Under the pieces are notes generated by a model, which made no database searches, had not been told where the DNA came from, and was given only the letters and a program-made list of their open reading frames with translations. DNA of 64,000 nt from Burkholderiales bacterium (GTDB taxonomy: Bacteria > Pseudomonadota > Gammaproteobacteria > Burkholderiales > Casimicrobiaceae): positions 310,001 through 374,000 of the forward strand of contig JABTUF010000004.1 of the NCBI GenBank assembly GCA_015075645.1, written 5' to 3'. Of this stretch, positions 44,879 through 53,011 are shown piece by piece (position 1 is the stretch's first letter; the number at the start of each line of letters is the position of its first letter). Position numbers and translations under genes: made by a program.

Positions 44879-44968
44879 CTAGGAGCGGCGCCAGCAGCGC
44901 CACGCGCCGGTGCTCGGCCGCCACGCGACGGCGCGGCGGACGGAGGGGACGAAGGCGGCGGGGTTCAT
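44879..44968 (-). CDS. trpL: Candidate trp operon leader peptide (29 residues, three Trp)
   Basis: The minus-strand frame starts at ATG 44968, overlapping the gph stop as ATGA, with AAGG six bases upstream, and ends at TAG 44879. It encodes 29 residues with Trp at codons 16, 23 and 26, the last 14 codons thus holding three Trp (AWRPSTGAWRCWRRS). The short frame, clustered Trp codons and a hairpin before trpE are the marks of a trp attenuator. The peptide may be chance in a GC-rich gap, but Trp codons are rare and their position is right. It is too short for most gene finders. Confidence 0.5.
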   Translation of the reverse strand: MNPAAFVPSVRRAVAWRPSTGAWRCWRRS

Positions 44969-45705
44969 CGGGGACCTTGCGGTCGGCGGCGCGAAAGGAG
45001 GCCGGGCAGTTCGCCGAGGGAATCGACTATAGCATCGGCCGCCAGGTCCTGCACGGTCCGGCCTTCCCGGTAGCCGTAGCTCACGACGGCCACCGGCGCG
45101 CCGGCGGCGCGCGCACAGGCGACGTCGTTCGCCGAGTCGCCGACCATCAGCAACCGCCGGACGTCGACGCGAAGCCGCGCGGCGACGAGTTCGAGCGGCG
45201 CGGCCGCGGGCTTCTTCGCCGCGGCATCGTCGCCGCCGACGATCGCGTCGAAGGTCACGCCGAGCGGCGAACGGTCGAGGTGCGGCGCGACGAACCGCGT
45301 CGCCTTGTTGGTCACGATCGCGAGCGGCAGGCCCGCCGCGTGCAGCCGGCCGAGTCCCTCGACGACGCCCGGGTAGGGCGCGGAGCGCTCGCCGAGCGTC
45401 GCCTCGTAGTGCGCGAAATAGCGGGCCACGATCGCGTCGAGTTCGTCGTCCGCGGGCGGCCTCCCGCGCGCGAGTTCGAAGGCGCGGCGCGCGAGGTGGG
45501 GGATGCCCTTGCCGACCAGGTCGCGGATCGTCGCCTCGGGCAGCGACGCGCAGTCGGCATCGACGAGCGTCGCGTTCATCGCGTGCGCGAGGTCGCCCAG
45601 CGTGTCGAGCAGCGTGCCGTCGAGGTCGAACGCGACGGCATCGACGTCGAAGCGCCTCGCCTCGACCGCCGCGGCTCCGGGCGCGCGGCCGCCTTCGGCG
45701 GTCAC
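44965..45705 (-). CDS. gph: Phosphoglycolate phosphatase Gph
   Basis: A HAD-superfamily phosphatase of 246 residues. Motif I is [11 protein letters not shown], motif II is AIVTNK, the motif III Lys is in [10 protein letters not shown], and motif IV is [18 protein letters not shown]. The cap domain lies between them (about 35-110). It removes phosphoglycolate. It starts at GTG 45705, overlapping the rpe stop (GTGA), and its stop overlaps the leader-peptide ATG. rpe-gph-trpE is a conserved order in Betaproteobacteria. The first 17 residues before the DxD strand are unusually Ala/Gly-rich. Confidence 0.93.
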   Translation of the reverse strand: MTAEGGRAPGAAAVEARRFDVDAVAFDLDGTLLDTLGDLAHAMNATLVDADCASLPEATIRDLVGKGIPHLARRAFELARGRPPADDELDAIVARYFAHYEATLGERSAPYPGVVEGLGRLHAAGLPLAIVTNKATRFVAPHLDRSPLGVTFDAIVGGDDAAAKKPAAAPLELVAARLRVDVRRLLMVGDSANDVACARAAGAPVAVVSYGYREGRTVQDLAADAIVDSLGELPGLLSRRRPQGPR

Positions 45706-46382
45706 GCGGCGGCGGCCGCGCGCAAGGCGGCGATCGTCGCGCGGTAATCCTTCGCGCCGAAGATCGCGCTGCCCGCGACGAAGGTGTCGGCGCCGGCCTT
45801 CGCGATCGCGCCGATGTTGTCGACCTTCACGCCGCCGTCGACCTCGAGCAGGACCTCGCGCCCGGAACGCGCGCGCTCGGCGTCGACGAGCGCGCGGGCC
45901 CGCGCGAGCTTCGCGAGCGTGTGCGGAAGGAACGACTGGCCGCCGAAGCCCGGGTTCACGCTCATCAGCAGCACGAGGTCGAGCTTCGGCAGCGTCCAGT
46001 CGAGCCAGTCGAGCGGCGTCGACGGATTGAAGACGAGTCCCGGCCGGCAGCCGGACTCGCGGATGAGCGCGATCGTGCGGTCGACGTGGCGCGACGCCTC
46101 GGGGTGGAAGCTGATGAACGTCGCGCCGGCCCGCGCGAAATCGGGCACGATGCGGTCGACCGGCTCGACCATCAGGTGCACGTCGATCGGCGCGCCGCCG
46201 GCGTGCGGACGGATCGCCTCGCACACCAGCGGCCCCACGGTCAGGTTCGGGACGTAGTGGTTGTCCATCACGTCGAAGTGCACGAGGTCGGCGCCCGCGG
46301 CGACGACCGCGCGCACCTCCTCGCCCAGGCGGGCGAAGTCCGCGGACAACAGCGACGGCGCGATCCTGCAGGTCGTGGTCAT
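45702..46382 (-). CDS. rpe: Ribulose-phosphate 3-epimerase Rpe
   Basis: A TIM-barrel enzyme of 226 residues of the pentose phosphate pathway. Marks are [17 protein letters not shown], the metal-binding [17 protein letters not shown] and [27 protein letters not shown] and [20 protein letters not shown] followed by [12 protein letters not shown]. It is the first gene of the minus-strand rpe-gph-trp unit, with TACACT twelve bases upstream, and is divergent from apaG. Confidence 0.97.
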   Translation of the reverse strand: MTTTCRIAPSLLSADFARLGEEVRAVVAAGADLVHFDVMDNHYVPNLTVGPLVCEAIRPHAGGAPIDVHLMVEPVDRIVPDFARAGATFISFHPEASRHVDRTIALIRESGCRPGLVFNPSTPLDWLDWTLPKLDLVLLMSVNPGFGGQSFLPHTLAKLARARALVDAERARSGREVLLEVDGGVKVDNIGAIAKAGADTFVAGSAIFGAKDYRATIAALRAAAAA

Positions 46383-46393
46383 GGCCTTCGTGG

Positions 46394-46399
46394 TAGTGT
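46394..46399 (-). promoter_or_regulatory. TACACT -10 of the rpe-gph-trp operon
   Basis: Minus-strand TACACT lies 11 bases before the rpe ATG, giving a leader of only a few bases. The best -35 is TTTCCC with an 18-base spacer, which is weak. It is the only -10-like site in the 68 bases between rpe and apaG on this strand. Confidence 0.4.
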
Positions 46400-46450
46400 A
46401 CCGAGTCGCGATTGCTCGGGGAAACGGCGCCAGCGCGCGCGAATCAGACG

Positions 46451-46831
46451 ATGCAGGATGCCCGCTACGGCATGAGGATCGAGCCGGTCGTGAGCTACGT
46501 GGCCGACCAGTCCGATCCGTCGCGCCAGCAGTTCGTGTTCGCGTACACGATCCGCATCACCAACGTCGGCACGCTCGCCGCGAAGCTCGTCTCGCGCCAC
46601 TGGATCATCACCGACGGCGAGCACCGCGTCCAGGAGGTGCGCGGCGAGGGCGTCGTCGGCAAGCAGCCGACGATCGCGCCGGGCGAGACCTTCGAGTACT
46701 CGTCGGGCGCGAGCATCGCCACGCCGGTCGGTACGATGCGAGGCAGCTACCGGATGGTCGCGACCGACGGCTGCGAATTCGACGCGCCGATCGAGCGGTT
46801 CACGCTGTCGGTCCCGCGCACGCTTCACTGA
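46451..46831 (+). CDS. apaG: ApaG family protein
   Basis: A protein of 126 residues with the fibronectin-III-like ApaG fold: [80 protein letters not shown] and [10 protein letters not shown]. ApaG was linked to cobalt/magnesium sensitivity in enterics; its exact role is not known. ATG 46451 gives the standard length; an earlier start at 46412 adds 13 non-conserved residues. Its position next to rpe and mltA is conserved. Confidence 0.95.
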   Translation: MQDARYGMRIEPVVSYVADQSDPSRQQFVFAYTIRITNVGTLAAKLVSRHWIITDGEHRVQEVRGEGVVGKQPTIAPGETFEYSSGASIATPVGTMRGSYRMVATDGCEFDAPIERFTLSVPRTLH

Positions 46832-46956
46832 TGACCGTCGCCGCGGTCGCGCTGGCGTTCGCGCTTCTGCCGCCGGCGCAGCGGCGCGACGGTCCACCAG
46901 ACGATCGCCACGGCGATCATCAGCGCGACGAGCGATTCGAGGTAGATCCATGCCAT
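46825..46956 (-). CDS. 43-residue single-pass membrane protein
   Basis: The frame codes for one membrane helix (IYLESLVALMIAVAIVWWTV) followed by a strongly basic tail (PLRRRQKRERQRDR). The positive-inside rule puts the tail in the cytoplasm. It overlaps the apaG stop by seven bases at its 3' end and is divergent from mltA, 23 bases away. Similar short proteins with an ESLVAL...IVWWT helix occur elsewhere in Betaproteobacteria as far as I recall. It is easily missed because of its length, and its function is unknown. Confidence 0.65.
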   Translation of the reverse strand: MAWIYLESLVALMIAVAIVWWTVAPLRRRQKRERQRDRGDGHQ

Positions 46957-46979
46957 CGCGGCCTCGGGCGCATTCTCCC

Positions 46980-48221
46980 ATGATCGCGGCAGCGGCGAGT
47001 CCCGCGCGCCTTCACGCACGATCGACGCTGCTGGCGACGCTCGCGGCGGCGATTCTCGCCGGATGCGTGACCGCGCCGCCCGCGCCTCCGAAACCTTCGC
47101 CGCCGAGCCCGCCCGCGCCCGACACCGCGTCGCTTCCGCCGCGCTTCCAGGCCGAGCCGTGGAGCGCGCTGCCCGGCTGGAGCGAGGACCGGGTCGAGGA
47201 AGCCTGGCCCGCGTGGCTCGTCTCCTGCCGCGCGATGCTCGCGCGGCCGGCGAAGCGCGAGGCCTGGAGCGCGCCGTGCGAGGCCGCGGCGGGCGTCGAT
47301 GCGCGCGACCGCGCGGCGGTGCGCGCGTACTTCGAGGCGTGGTTCACGCCGTGGTCGGTCGCGTTCCCCGACGGGGGCACGGTCGGACTCGTCACCGGCT
47401 ACTACGAGCCGCTCTTGCGCGGCAGCCTCGTGAAGACCGGCGAGTTCACCGTACCGCTCTACGCCTCGCCCGACGACCTCTTGACGGTGGACCTCGCGTC
47501 GCTCTACCCGGAGTTGAAGGACAAGCGGGTGCGCGGCCGCATCGACGGCAGGCGCGTCGTGCCCTACTGGACCCGCGCCGAGATCGCGCGCGGCGCGGCG
47601 CCGACCGAGGGCAAGGCGCTCGCGTGGGTCGCCGACCCGGTCGACGCTGCCTTCCTGCAGATCCAGGGGTCGGGGCGCATCGAACTCTCCGACGGCAGCG
47701 TGATGCGCGTCGGCTACGCGGACCAGAACGGGCACCCGTACCGCTCGATCGGAAGGGCGCTGATCGACCGCGGCGAACTCACGCGCGACACCGCGTCGAT
47801 GCAGGCGATCCGCGCGTGGGCGAAGCGCAACCCCGACAAACTGCGCGACCTGCTCGACCAGGACCCGAGCTACGTGTTCTTCCGCGACGTGCCGCCGCCC
47901 GCGCCCGGCACGATCGATGCGACGATCGACGGACCCTACGGCGCGCTCGGCGCCCCGCTGCTCGCCGGTCGCGCGATCGCCGTCGACCCGCGCTCGATTC
48001 CGCTGGGCGCTCCGGTCTGGCTCGCGACGACCCGTCCGCGGTCGGACGCGAAGCTCGAGCGGCTCGTGATGGCGCAGGACACCGGCGGCGCGATCCGCGG
48101 CTCGGTGCGCGCCGACTTCTTCTGGGGCTTCGGCGACGAGGCCGGAAGCGAAGCGGGCCGCATGCGGCAGGACGGCAGTCTCTGGCTCCTGTGGCCGAAG
48201 GGACGCAAGCCGCCCGGCTGA
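46980..48221 (+). CDS. mltA: Membrane-bound lytic murein transglycosylase MltA
   Basis: A protein of 413 residues that cleaves peptidoglycan glycan strands to 1,6-anhydromuramyl products. A lipoprotein signal ends in LAGC (Cys29), followed by a Pro-rich linker that spans to the barrel domain. Marks are VTGYYEPLLRGS, PYWTRAEIARG, WVADPVDAAFLQIQGSGRI, RVGYADQNGHPYRSIGRALI and the double-psi barrel end MAQDTGGAIRGSVRADFFWG with the catalytic Asp region. It is anchored to the outer membrane by family precedent. Confidence 0.95.
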   Translation: MIAAAASPARLHARSTLLATLAAAILAGCVTAPPAPPKPSPPSPPAPDTASLPPRFQAEPWSALPGWSEDRVEEAWPAWLVSCRAMLARPAKREAWSAPCEAAAGVDARDRAAVRAYFEAWFTPWSVAFPDGGTVGLVTGYYEPLLRGSLVKTGEFTVPLYASPDDLLTVDLASLYPELKDKRVRGRIDGRRVVPYWTRAEIARGAAPTEGKALAWVADPVDAAFLQIQGSGRIELSDGSVMRVGYADQNGHPYRSIGRALIDRGELTRDTASMQAIRAWAKRNPDKLRDLLDQDPSYVFFRDVPPPAPGTIDATIDGPYGALGAPLLAGRAIAVDPRSIPLGAPVWLATTRPRSDAKLERLVMAQDTGGAIRGSVRADFFWGFGDEAGSEAGRMRQDGSLWLLWPKGRKPPG

Positions 48222-48230
48222 GGTTCAGGA

Positions 48231-48258
48231 GTCAGTTGACAGTTGTCAGTTGACAGTA
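48231..48258. repeat. 14-base tandem repeat, two copies
   Basis: GTCAGTTGACAGTT is followed at once by GTCAGTTGACAGTA. Each copy contains the palindromic core GTCAGTTGAC-like sequence, so the block can fold on itself. It lies between the convergent mltA and lipA genes. It is a minor repeat with no evident function. Confidence 0.6.
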
Positions 48259-48303
48259 GCGCCGGCGTTTCCTGGGGCGGCGCATCGAGCGCCGGGTCGC
48301 GAC

Positions 48304-49281
48304 TCAGCCTTCGGATGCGTGCTCGAGCACGCCTTCGGCCTGCCGGTCGGCGTGGTAGGACGAGCGCACGAGCGCGCCGACGGCGGCGTGCCGGAACCCC
48401 ATCGCGTACGCCGCGCGCTCGAGTTCGGCGAACGCGTCGGGATGCACGTAGCGCTGCACCGGCAGGTGGTCCGAGGTCGGTTGCAGGTACTGGCCGATGG
48501 TCAGCATGTCGATGCCGTGCGCGCGCATGTCACGCATCACCGCGAGGATCTCCTCGTCGGTCTCGCCCAGCCCCACCATCAGGCCGGACTTCGTCGGCAC
48601 GCCGGGCACGCGCGCCTTGAACTCGCGCAGCAACGCGAGCGAATGCGCGTAGTCGGCGCCCGGCCGAGCCTGCTTGTAGAGCCGCGGCACCGTCTCGAGG
48701 TTGTGGTTCATCACGTCGGGCGGCGCGGTCTCGAGGATCGCGAGCGCGCGTTCCATGCGACCGCGGAAATCGGGCACCAGCACCTCGATCTGCGTCGCGG
48801 GCGAGCGCTCGCGCACCGCGCGGACGCAGTGCGCGAAGTGCTGCGCGCCGCCGTCGCGCAGGTCGTCGCGGTCGACGCTGGTGATCACGACGTACGAGAG
48901 CCGCATCGCCGCGATCGCCGTCGCGAGGTGCGCCGGCTCGTCCGCGTCGAGCGGCAGCGGGCGTCCGTGCCCGACGTCGCAGAACGGGCAGCGGCGCGTG
49001 CACAGATCGCCCATGATCATGAACGTCGCGGTGCCCTTGCCGAAGCACTCGCCGATGTTCGGGCAGGACGCCTCCTCGCACACCGTGTGCAGCTTCTGCT
49101 CGCGCAGGATCTCCTTGATCTCGAAGAAGCGCGGCGACGAGGCCGCGCGCACGCGGATCCACGCCGGCTTGCGCAGCGGCTCGGAGGCGACGACCTTGAT
49201 CGGAATGCGGGCGGTCTTCGCCGCGCCCTTCTCCTTGACGCCGCGGGCGTCGGTGGCGGGAGGGGGCGAGTCGGCGGTCAT
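48304..49281 (-). CDS. lipA: Lipoyl synthase LipA
   Basis: A radical-SAM enzyme of 325 residues that inserts two sulfurs into octanoyl groups on carrier proteins such as GcvH. The auxiliary cluster Cys set lies in [12 protein letters not shown], and the radical-SAM cluster in [10 protein letters not shown]. Other marks are [48 protein letters not shown] and [19 protein letters not shown]. The ATG at 49281 overlaps the lipB stop (ATGA). Confidence 0.97.
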   Translation of the reverse strand: MTADSPPPATDARGVKEKGAAKTARIPIKVVASEPLRKPAWIRVRAASSPRFFEIKEILREQKLHTVCEEASCPNIGECFGKGTATFMIMGDLCTRRCPFCDVGHGRPLPLDADEPAHLATAIAAMRLSYVVITSVDRDDLRDGGAQHFAHCVRAVRERSPATQIEVLVPDFRGRMERALAILETAPPDVMNHNLETVPRLYKQARPGADYAHSLALLREFKARVPGVPTKSGLMVGLGETDEEILAVMRDMRAHGIDMLTIGQYLQPTSDHLPVQRYVHPDAFAELERAAYAMGFRHAAVGALVRSSYHADRQAEGVLEHASEG

Positions 49282-49970
49282 GGCGAGGGGCGGGCGATCG
49301 TGCGCGCGAGGATCGGCGCGAGCGTCTCGCCGGCGCGCGCCACATCGGTCGCGACGCCGAACTCCGACACCTGCGCCACGGCGAGACCCGGGTAGCCGCA
49401 GGGGTCGATGTCCGCGAACGGCGAGAGGTCCATCGCGACGTTGACCGCGATGCCGTGGTAGGTGCGGCCGTTGCGCACCTTCAAGCCCAGCGCCGCGATC
49501 TTCGCCTCGACACCGTCGCGCGAAACGTACACGCCGGGCGCCGACGGCTTCCCGCGGGCATCGATCCCCGACGAACCGAGCCATTCTACTACCGCGGCCT
49601 CGAGGCGCCGGACCAGTTCGCGCACGCCGAGCCTGCGCCGTGCGAGGTCGACCATCACGTAGACGACGAGCTGGCCCGGCCCGTGGTAGGTCACCTGCCC
49701 GCCGCGGTCGACCTTGAACGACGGGATGCCGTTGTCGCGCAGCAGGTGCTCGCGGCGTCCGGCGAGGCCGAGCGTGTACACGGGCGCATGCTCGGTGAGC
49801 CACAGTTCGTCGGGCGTGTCGCGTTCGCGCGCGTCGGTCCACGCGCGCATCGCGCGAGAGCAGCGTTCGTAGTCGGTGCGCCCCAGCGTGCGCACGACGA
49901 TGCCGGTCGATGCGTCGCGCCGGGTTGGCGCGCCCGCGATCCAACGGAGGTCGGCCAACGCCTCGCTCAC
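49278..49970 (-). CDS. lipB: Octanoyl-[acyl-carrier-protein] transferase LipB
   Basis: A protein of 230 residues that moves octanoate from acyl carrier protein to lipoyl domains. Marks are [35 protein letters not shown], the catalytic Lys in [19 protein letters not shown], and the catalytic Cys in [12 protein letters not shown]. There is no suitable ATG; GTG 49970 overlaps the stop of the RES-domain gene (GTGA) and gives a normal length. The RES gene stands where ybeD would usually precede lipB. Confidence 0.95.
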   Translation of the reverse strand: MSEALADLRWIAGAPTRRDASTGIVVRTLGRTDYERCSRAMRAWTDARERDTPDELWLTEHAPVYTLGLAGRREHLLRDNGIPSFKVDRGGQVTYHGPGQLVVYVMVDLARRRLGVRELVRRLEAAVVEWLGSSGIDARGKPSAPGVYVSRDGVEAKIAALGLKVRNGRTYHGIAVNVAMDLSPFADIDPCGYPGLAVAQVSEFGVATDVARAGETLAPILARTIARPSP

Positions 49971-50773
49971 TTCGGCAACCGGTGTGTCGTGCGCGGCCTG
50001 CGGCGCGCGGCGGGCGCGGGTGTCGCGTGCGGGCGCGCCCATCCCGACGCGAGGAACTCGAACGACTCGCCGCGCGAGGTGCCGGACCGCTGCCAGACGA
50101 CGCGGTCGCGCCGCACCGACAGCCACCAGGTCTGCGGATCCGCATGCACGCGCGACGTGAACGCGTCCGGATGCAGGACCGCGCAGCATGCGCCGTGCTC
50201 CGGATCGCGCACCGATTCATAGCGGATCGCTTGGACGCCGGACTCGCGCGCGACGCGCGCGAGCGCCTGGCAGGCGCGGTAGTCGTCCGGGTCGGTCCAG
50301 CGCGCGCGATCCGCGACGAACGGCGCGCCCCGCAGGTCGATCGCGCTCGCCGCGACCTTCGCGCGGAACACCGTCTGGGGCTTGTCCGGCATCGCGTCGA
50401 TGCCGGCCGCGTCCATCAGGTGCCGCCAGCGCCAGTAGCCGAGTTCGGCGCAGGCGGTGCGGATCGCGTCGGCGGCGTAGAACACTCCTGGATCGTTGTC
50501 GCCGCGGAAACGCGATCCGCCCGGCGGCGGGCGGTAGCGAAACGGCGTGGCGAGCAGGTAGTCGAGTCGCGCCGCGGCCTCGGGAAGCCCCGGCTTGCCT
50601 TCGTCGAGCAGATGCTCGAGCACGCGTTGCTCGTCGAGCGTGTCGACGAGGGACATCGTCGAGGCGACGTGCTGTGCCTCGACGGCGCGCCAGATGCCGC
50701 CGGCGTAGCGGCGAGCCGCCGTGCGGATACGTCGCACCGCGGCGGCGGCGCGAAGCGTCGATGCGTCGCTCAT
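49967..50773 (-). CDS. RES-domain toxin (NAD-degrading type)
   Basis: A protein of 268 residues. The RES fold is seen in [20 protein letters not shown] followed by [20 protein letters not shown], and in [20 protein letters not shown] followed by YESVRDP. These hold the conserved Arg, Glu and Ser that name the family. RES toxins of RES-Xre modules deplete NAD. The C-terminal Ala/Pro/Arg tail of about 20 residues is extra. The stop overlaps the lipB GTG, so toxin and lipB translation are coupled. The cognate antitoxin gene lies upstream on the same strand, 311 bases away across a repeat block, rather than directly adjoining as is usual. Confidence 0.88.
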   Translation of the reverse strand: MSDASTLRAAAAVRRIRTAARRYAGGIWRAVEAQHVASTMSLVDTLDEQRVLEHLLDEGKPGLPEAAARLDYLLATPFRYRPPPGGSRFRGDNDPGVFYAADAIRTACAELGYWRWRHLMDAAGIDAMPDKPQTVFRAKVAASAIDLRGAPFVADRARWTDPDDYRACQALARVARESGVQAIRYESVRDPEHGACCAVLHPDAFTSRVHADPQTWWLSVRRDRVVWQRSGTSRGESFEFLASGWARPHATPAPAARRRPRTTHRLPK

Positions 50774-50800
50774 CGCCGTGTTCGCGGACGCTCAGCCCGC

Positions 50801-51091
50801 GCGTCGCCGGGCCGCCCCGTAAGGGCGCGGGCCCCTGGGGCGGCGCCGCAGGCCGCTCGGGGGTCATCCGCGCCCGCCGGGCCGCCCCAAGGGCGCGGGG
50901 CCCCTGGGGCGGCGGCCGCAGGCCGCTTCGGGGTCATCCGCGCCCGCCGGGCCGCCCAAGGGCGCGGGCCCCCTGGGGGGCGGCGGCCGCAGGCCGCTTC
51001 GGGGGGGTCATCCGCGCCCGCCGGGCCGCCCCAAGGGCGCGGGCCCCCTGGGGGGCGGCGGCCGCAGGCCGCTTCGGGGGGGGGTCACACC
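50801..51091. repeat. Four tandem 70-77 base GC-rich hairpin repeats
   Basis: Copies start near 50801, 50871, 50941 and 51015. Each runs CGCCGGGCCGCCCCAAGGGC, a CCCC(T)GGGG hairpin, a CGGCC-GCA-GGCCG hairpin and CTTCGGGG, usually ending GTCATCC. Length differences lie in the G-runs. The array fills the gap between antitoxin and toxin genes. The element is related to the one at 33957-34068. Cas genes and unique spacers are absent. Confidence 0.85.
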
Positions 51092-51489
51092 CTTCCGCGC
51101 GCGGCATCCAGGTACGCGACGACACGGACGAGGCCTTCGACGGAGGCAAGGAGTTCGCGGGGCCGCGCTGCGGCGAACGCGAGATTCGACGTCGCGAGCC
51201 AGGTCCTCGCTTCCTCGCCGTGACCCCACAGCGCGTCGAGCGATCGGTACAGCCGCACGAACAGGCGGGCGAGTTCCCATTCCTTCGCCCGGTCGGGATC
51301 GAGGACGTACGCCCCGGCACGCATGCGGGACACCGACGCCTCCGAGAGTCCGAGGATGGCGGACACCTCCTTCTGGGTAAAGCCCAGGAGGTCGGCGGCC
51401 CGGACAGTCGCCCGCGTCAGCACGCTCGCCGGCGAGGGCGCGGCAGCGTGCATGCGCGTCGCGGGCGAAACGATCAGGTGGGCAGTCAT
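51085..51489 (-). CDS. Xre/MbcA/ParS-type antitoxin
   Basis: A protein of 134 residues. A helix-turn-helix at about 30-60 reads AADLLGFTQKEVSAILGLSE followed by ASVSRMRAG. The C-terminal toxin-binding domain reads ARLFVRLYRSLDALWGHGEE, then ARTWLATSNLAFAAARPREL. This is the standard two-part build of RES-module antitoxins, which neutralise the toxin and repress the operon. An AATAA-N8-TTATT palindrome lies 24 bases upstream. The last bases overlap the start of the repeat array. Confidence 0.9.
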   Translation of the reverse strand: MTAHLIVSPATRMHAAAPSPASVLTRATVRAADLLGFTQKEVSAILGLSEASVSRMRAGAYVLDPDRAKEWELARLFVRLYRSLDALWGHGEEARTWLATSNLAFAAARPRELLASVEGLVRVVAYLDAARGRV

Positions 51490-51512
51490 GGTCGTGGACC
51501 CATTTCTGCAGC

Positions 51513-51530
51513 AATAATTCGACCGTTATT
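51513..51530 (-). promoter_or_regulatory. AT-rich palindrome, likely operator of the RES-Xre module
   Basis: A perfect inverted repeat, AATAA and TTATT separated by eight bases, lies 24-41 bases before the antitoxin ATG. It is a striking AT-rich island in very GC-rich DNA. Its place suits binding by the Xre antitoxin over the promoter. No separate -35/-10 pair is obvious. Confidence 0.5.
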
Positions 51531-51676
51531 TTCCCACAGGAATCGTTGACCGGCAACCGCCGCGGACCGCGGACGTCGGGTGCGCCAGCTGGCGCTGCCC
51601 GCTACACTGGCGACATCGCCAGGATCGCACGCCGAGAACACGCCCGAAGGACCGGCGAACTGCCGCTCGATTCATC

Positions 51677-52527
51677 ATGGAACATCCCGAACGACACGAC
51701 CTGATCGAACCCGCCCGCGCGGCGCTCGCGCGCTCGGGGCGGCACGTTAGCGCATTCGAGTTTCATGGCGTGCGCATGTTCGCCAAACGCCTGGCGCCGC
51801 CGCACAGGCACTGGTTCACGACCGGGCCCATGCTGCGACTCATCGCGTCGGCGGCGGGTTTTCCGCCTCTCCGCCTCACGCCCGGCGACATCGCGGCGGC
51901 TTGGCGAACGGACTACGAGCTCACGCGACTCGACGCCATGGCGGATGGCGGCGTGCGCGTCGCGAGGGTGCTCGCTCGCGCGAGCGACGTGATCGTGCTC
52001 GAGGACGGGGGGCGGACGTCGACCGACGGCTCGAAAGCTGGAACGAGCCGACCCGCAAGCGTGAGCTCGGCAGACTCGCGGACGACCTCGCGCGGTTCCA
52101 CCGCGCCGGCCACTGGCACGGCGCCGCGCACATCAAGAACGTCACGATCGACGCCGACGGCGGCTTTCGGCGCATCGACTTCGAGGAGAACGCCGGCGCG
52201 CTGGTACCGTTGCCGATCGTCCAGTCCGCCGACCTGCTCCAGTTCCTCAACACGATCGCGCTCGCCGGCCCGATCGGCGAGCACGAGTCCGCGATGCTGC
52301 TCGCCGAACTCGTCGAGCGGTACTTCGACGGTCACCCCTCGGAGGGCGTCGTTCGCGTCCTGCGCCGGGGGCTGCCCTGGCTCGAGTCGGGCCTCGGACT
52401 CGCCGCGCTGTTCGGACGTCGAACCAGCAAGGGCCTGCGCCGTGCCCGCATCGAGGCGCGAGTCCTGTCGGCGACGCTCGGCGGCAGATGCCCGAACCGG
52501 TCCGATTCCGCTAGAACACCATCGTGA
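51677..52527 (+). pseudogene. Bud32/lipopolysaccharide-kinase-like gene with a frameshift
   Basis: Two frames together encode one protein of about 283 residues. Frame one (51677 to about 52012) gives the kinase N-lobe, with VRMFAKRLAPPHRHW and WRTDYELTRLDAMADGGVRV. Frame two (from about 52010 to TGA 52527) gives the C-lobe: LADDLARFHRAGHWHGAAHI followed by KNV, then RRIDFEENAG as the metal-binding loop. The switch falls in a run of six G (52007-52012); a seventh G would join the frames. So this is a decayed gene, a sequencing error in a homopolymer, or a slippage site. TACACT at 51602-51607 may be its -10. It ends over the ybeD stop. Confidence 0.75.
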
Positions 52528-52804
52528 CGCGCGGATGGGCGACGAGCTCGCGGTAGAGCTCGTCCAGCTGTTCGCGTGACGTCGCGGTGATCGTCGCGGT
52601 CACCGACAGGTAGTTGCCCTCGCGCGAGGTACGCATCTCGAGCGTGCCGGGGTCGAAGTCGGGCGCATGGCGCAGCACGACTTCGACGATCGCCTGCGCG
52701 AAGTCGTCGGTCCGCCGGCCCATCACCTTGATCGGGAAGGCGGTCGGGAATTCGAGCGCGGAGGGGCGCCCTTCGTGGGCCATCATCGAATCCAGCGTCT
52801 TCAT
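52511..52804 (-). CDS. ybeD: YbeD/DUF493 family protein
   Basis: A small ferredoxin-like protein of 97 residues: LEFPTAFPIKVMGRRTDDFA, VVLRHAPDFDPGTLEMRTSR and GNYLSVTATITATSREQLDE, then LYRELVAHPRVTMVF. YbeD is usually encoded between dat and lipB, and it is suspected of an allosteric role in lipoate metabolism. Here it is separated from lipB by the toxin-antitoxin module and the kinase remnant, and from dat by cfa and a flavin reductase gene. ATG 52804 gives the family length. Confidence 0.92.
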   Translation of the reverse strand: MKTLDSMMAHEGRPSALEFPTAFPIKVMGRRTDDFAQAIVEVVLRHAPDFDPGTLEMRTSREGNYLSVTATITATSREQLDELYRELVAHPRVTMVF

Positions 52805-52882
52805 TGAACCCCATGTTGCGCCCGCCGTGCCGTCGCGCAACCCCGTCGCGCCGAAGCCCGACCCGCAAGGGGGTCGCCGTGG

Positions 52883-53010
52883 GTCGGACTTCAGTCCGAC
52901 GGGGCTCCGGGGGACGAAGCCGAAAGCGTCGGGCTGAAGCCCGACCCACGACCCCGGGACTGAAGCCCGACCCACGACCCCGGGGCTGAAGCCCGACCCA
53001 CGACCCCGGG
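52883..53010. repeat. GTCGGGC-loop-GCCCGAC hairpin repeat cluster
   Basis: GTCGGAC-TTCA-GTCCGAC (52883-52900) and GTCGGGC-TGAA-GCCCGAC (52928-52945) are perfect hairpins whose stems differ by a compensating pair. From 52931 to 53009 a 25-26 base unit (CTGAAGCCCGACCCACGACC plus a C/G run) is repeated three times in tandem. The block fills the gap between the cfa stop and the ybeD start, where the ybeD promoter would be expected. Confidence 0.8.
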
Positions 53011-53011
53011 A

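Noticed and set aside
50801..51091. CRISPR array
   Set aside because: The copies are directly tandem with no unique spacers, each has several internal hairpins, and no cas genes are present.
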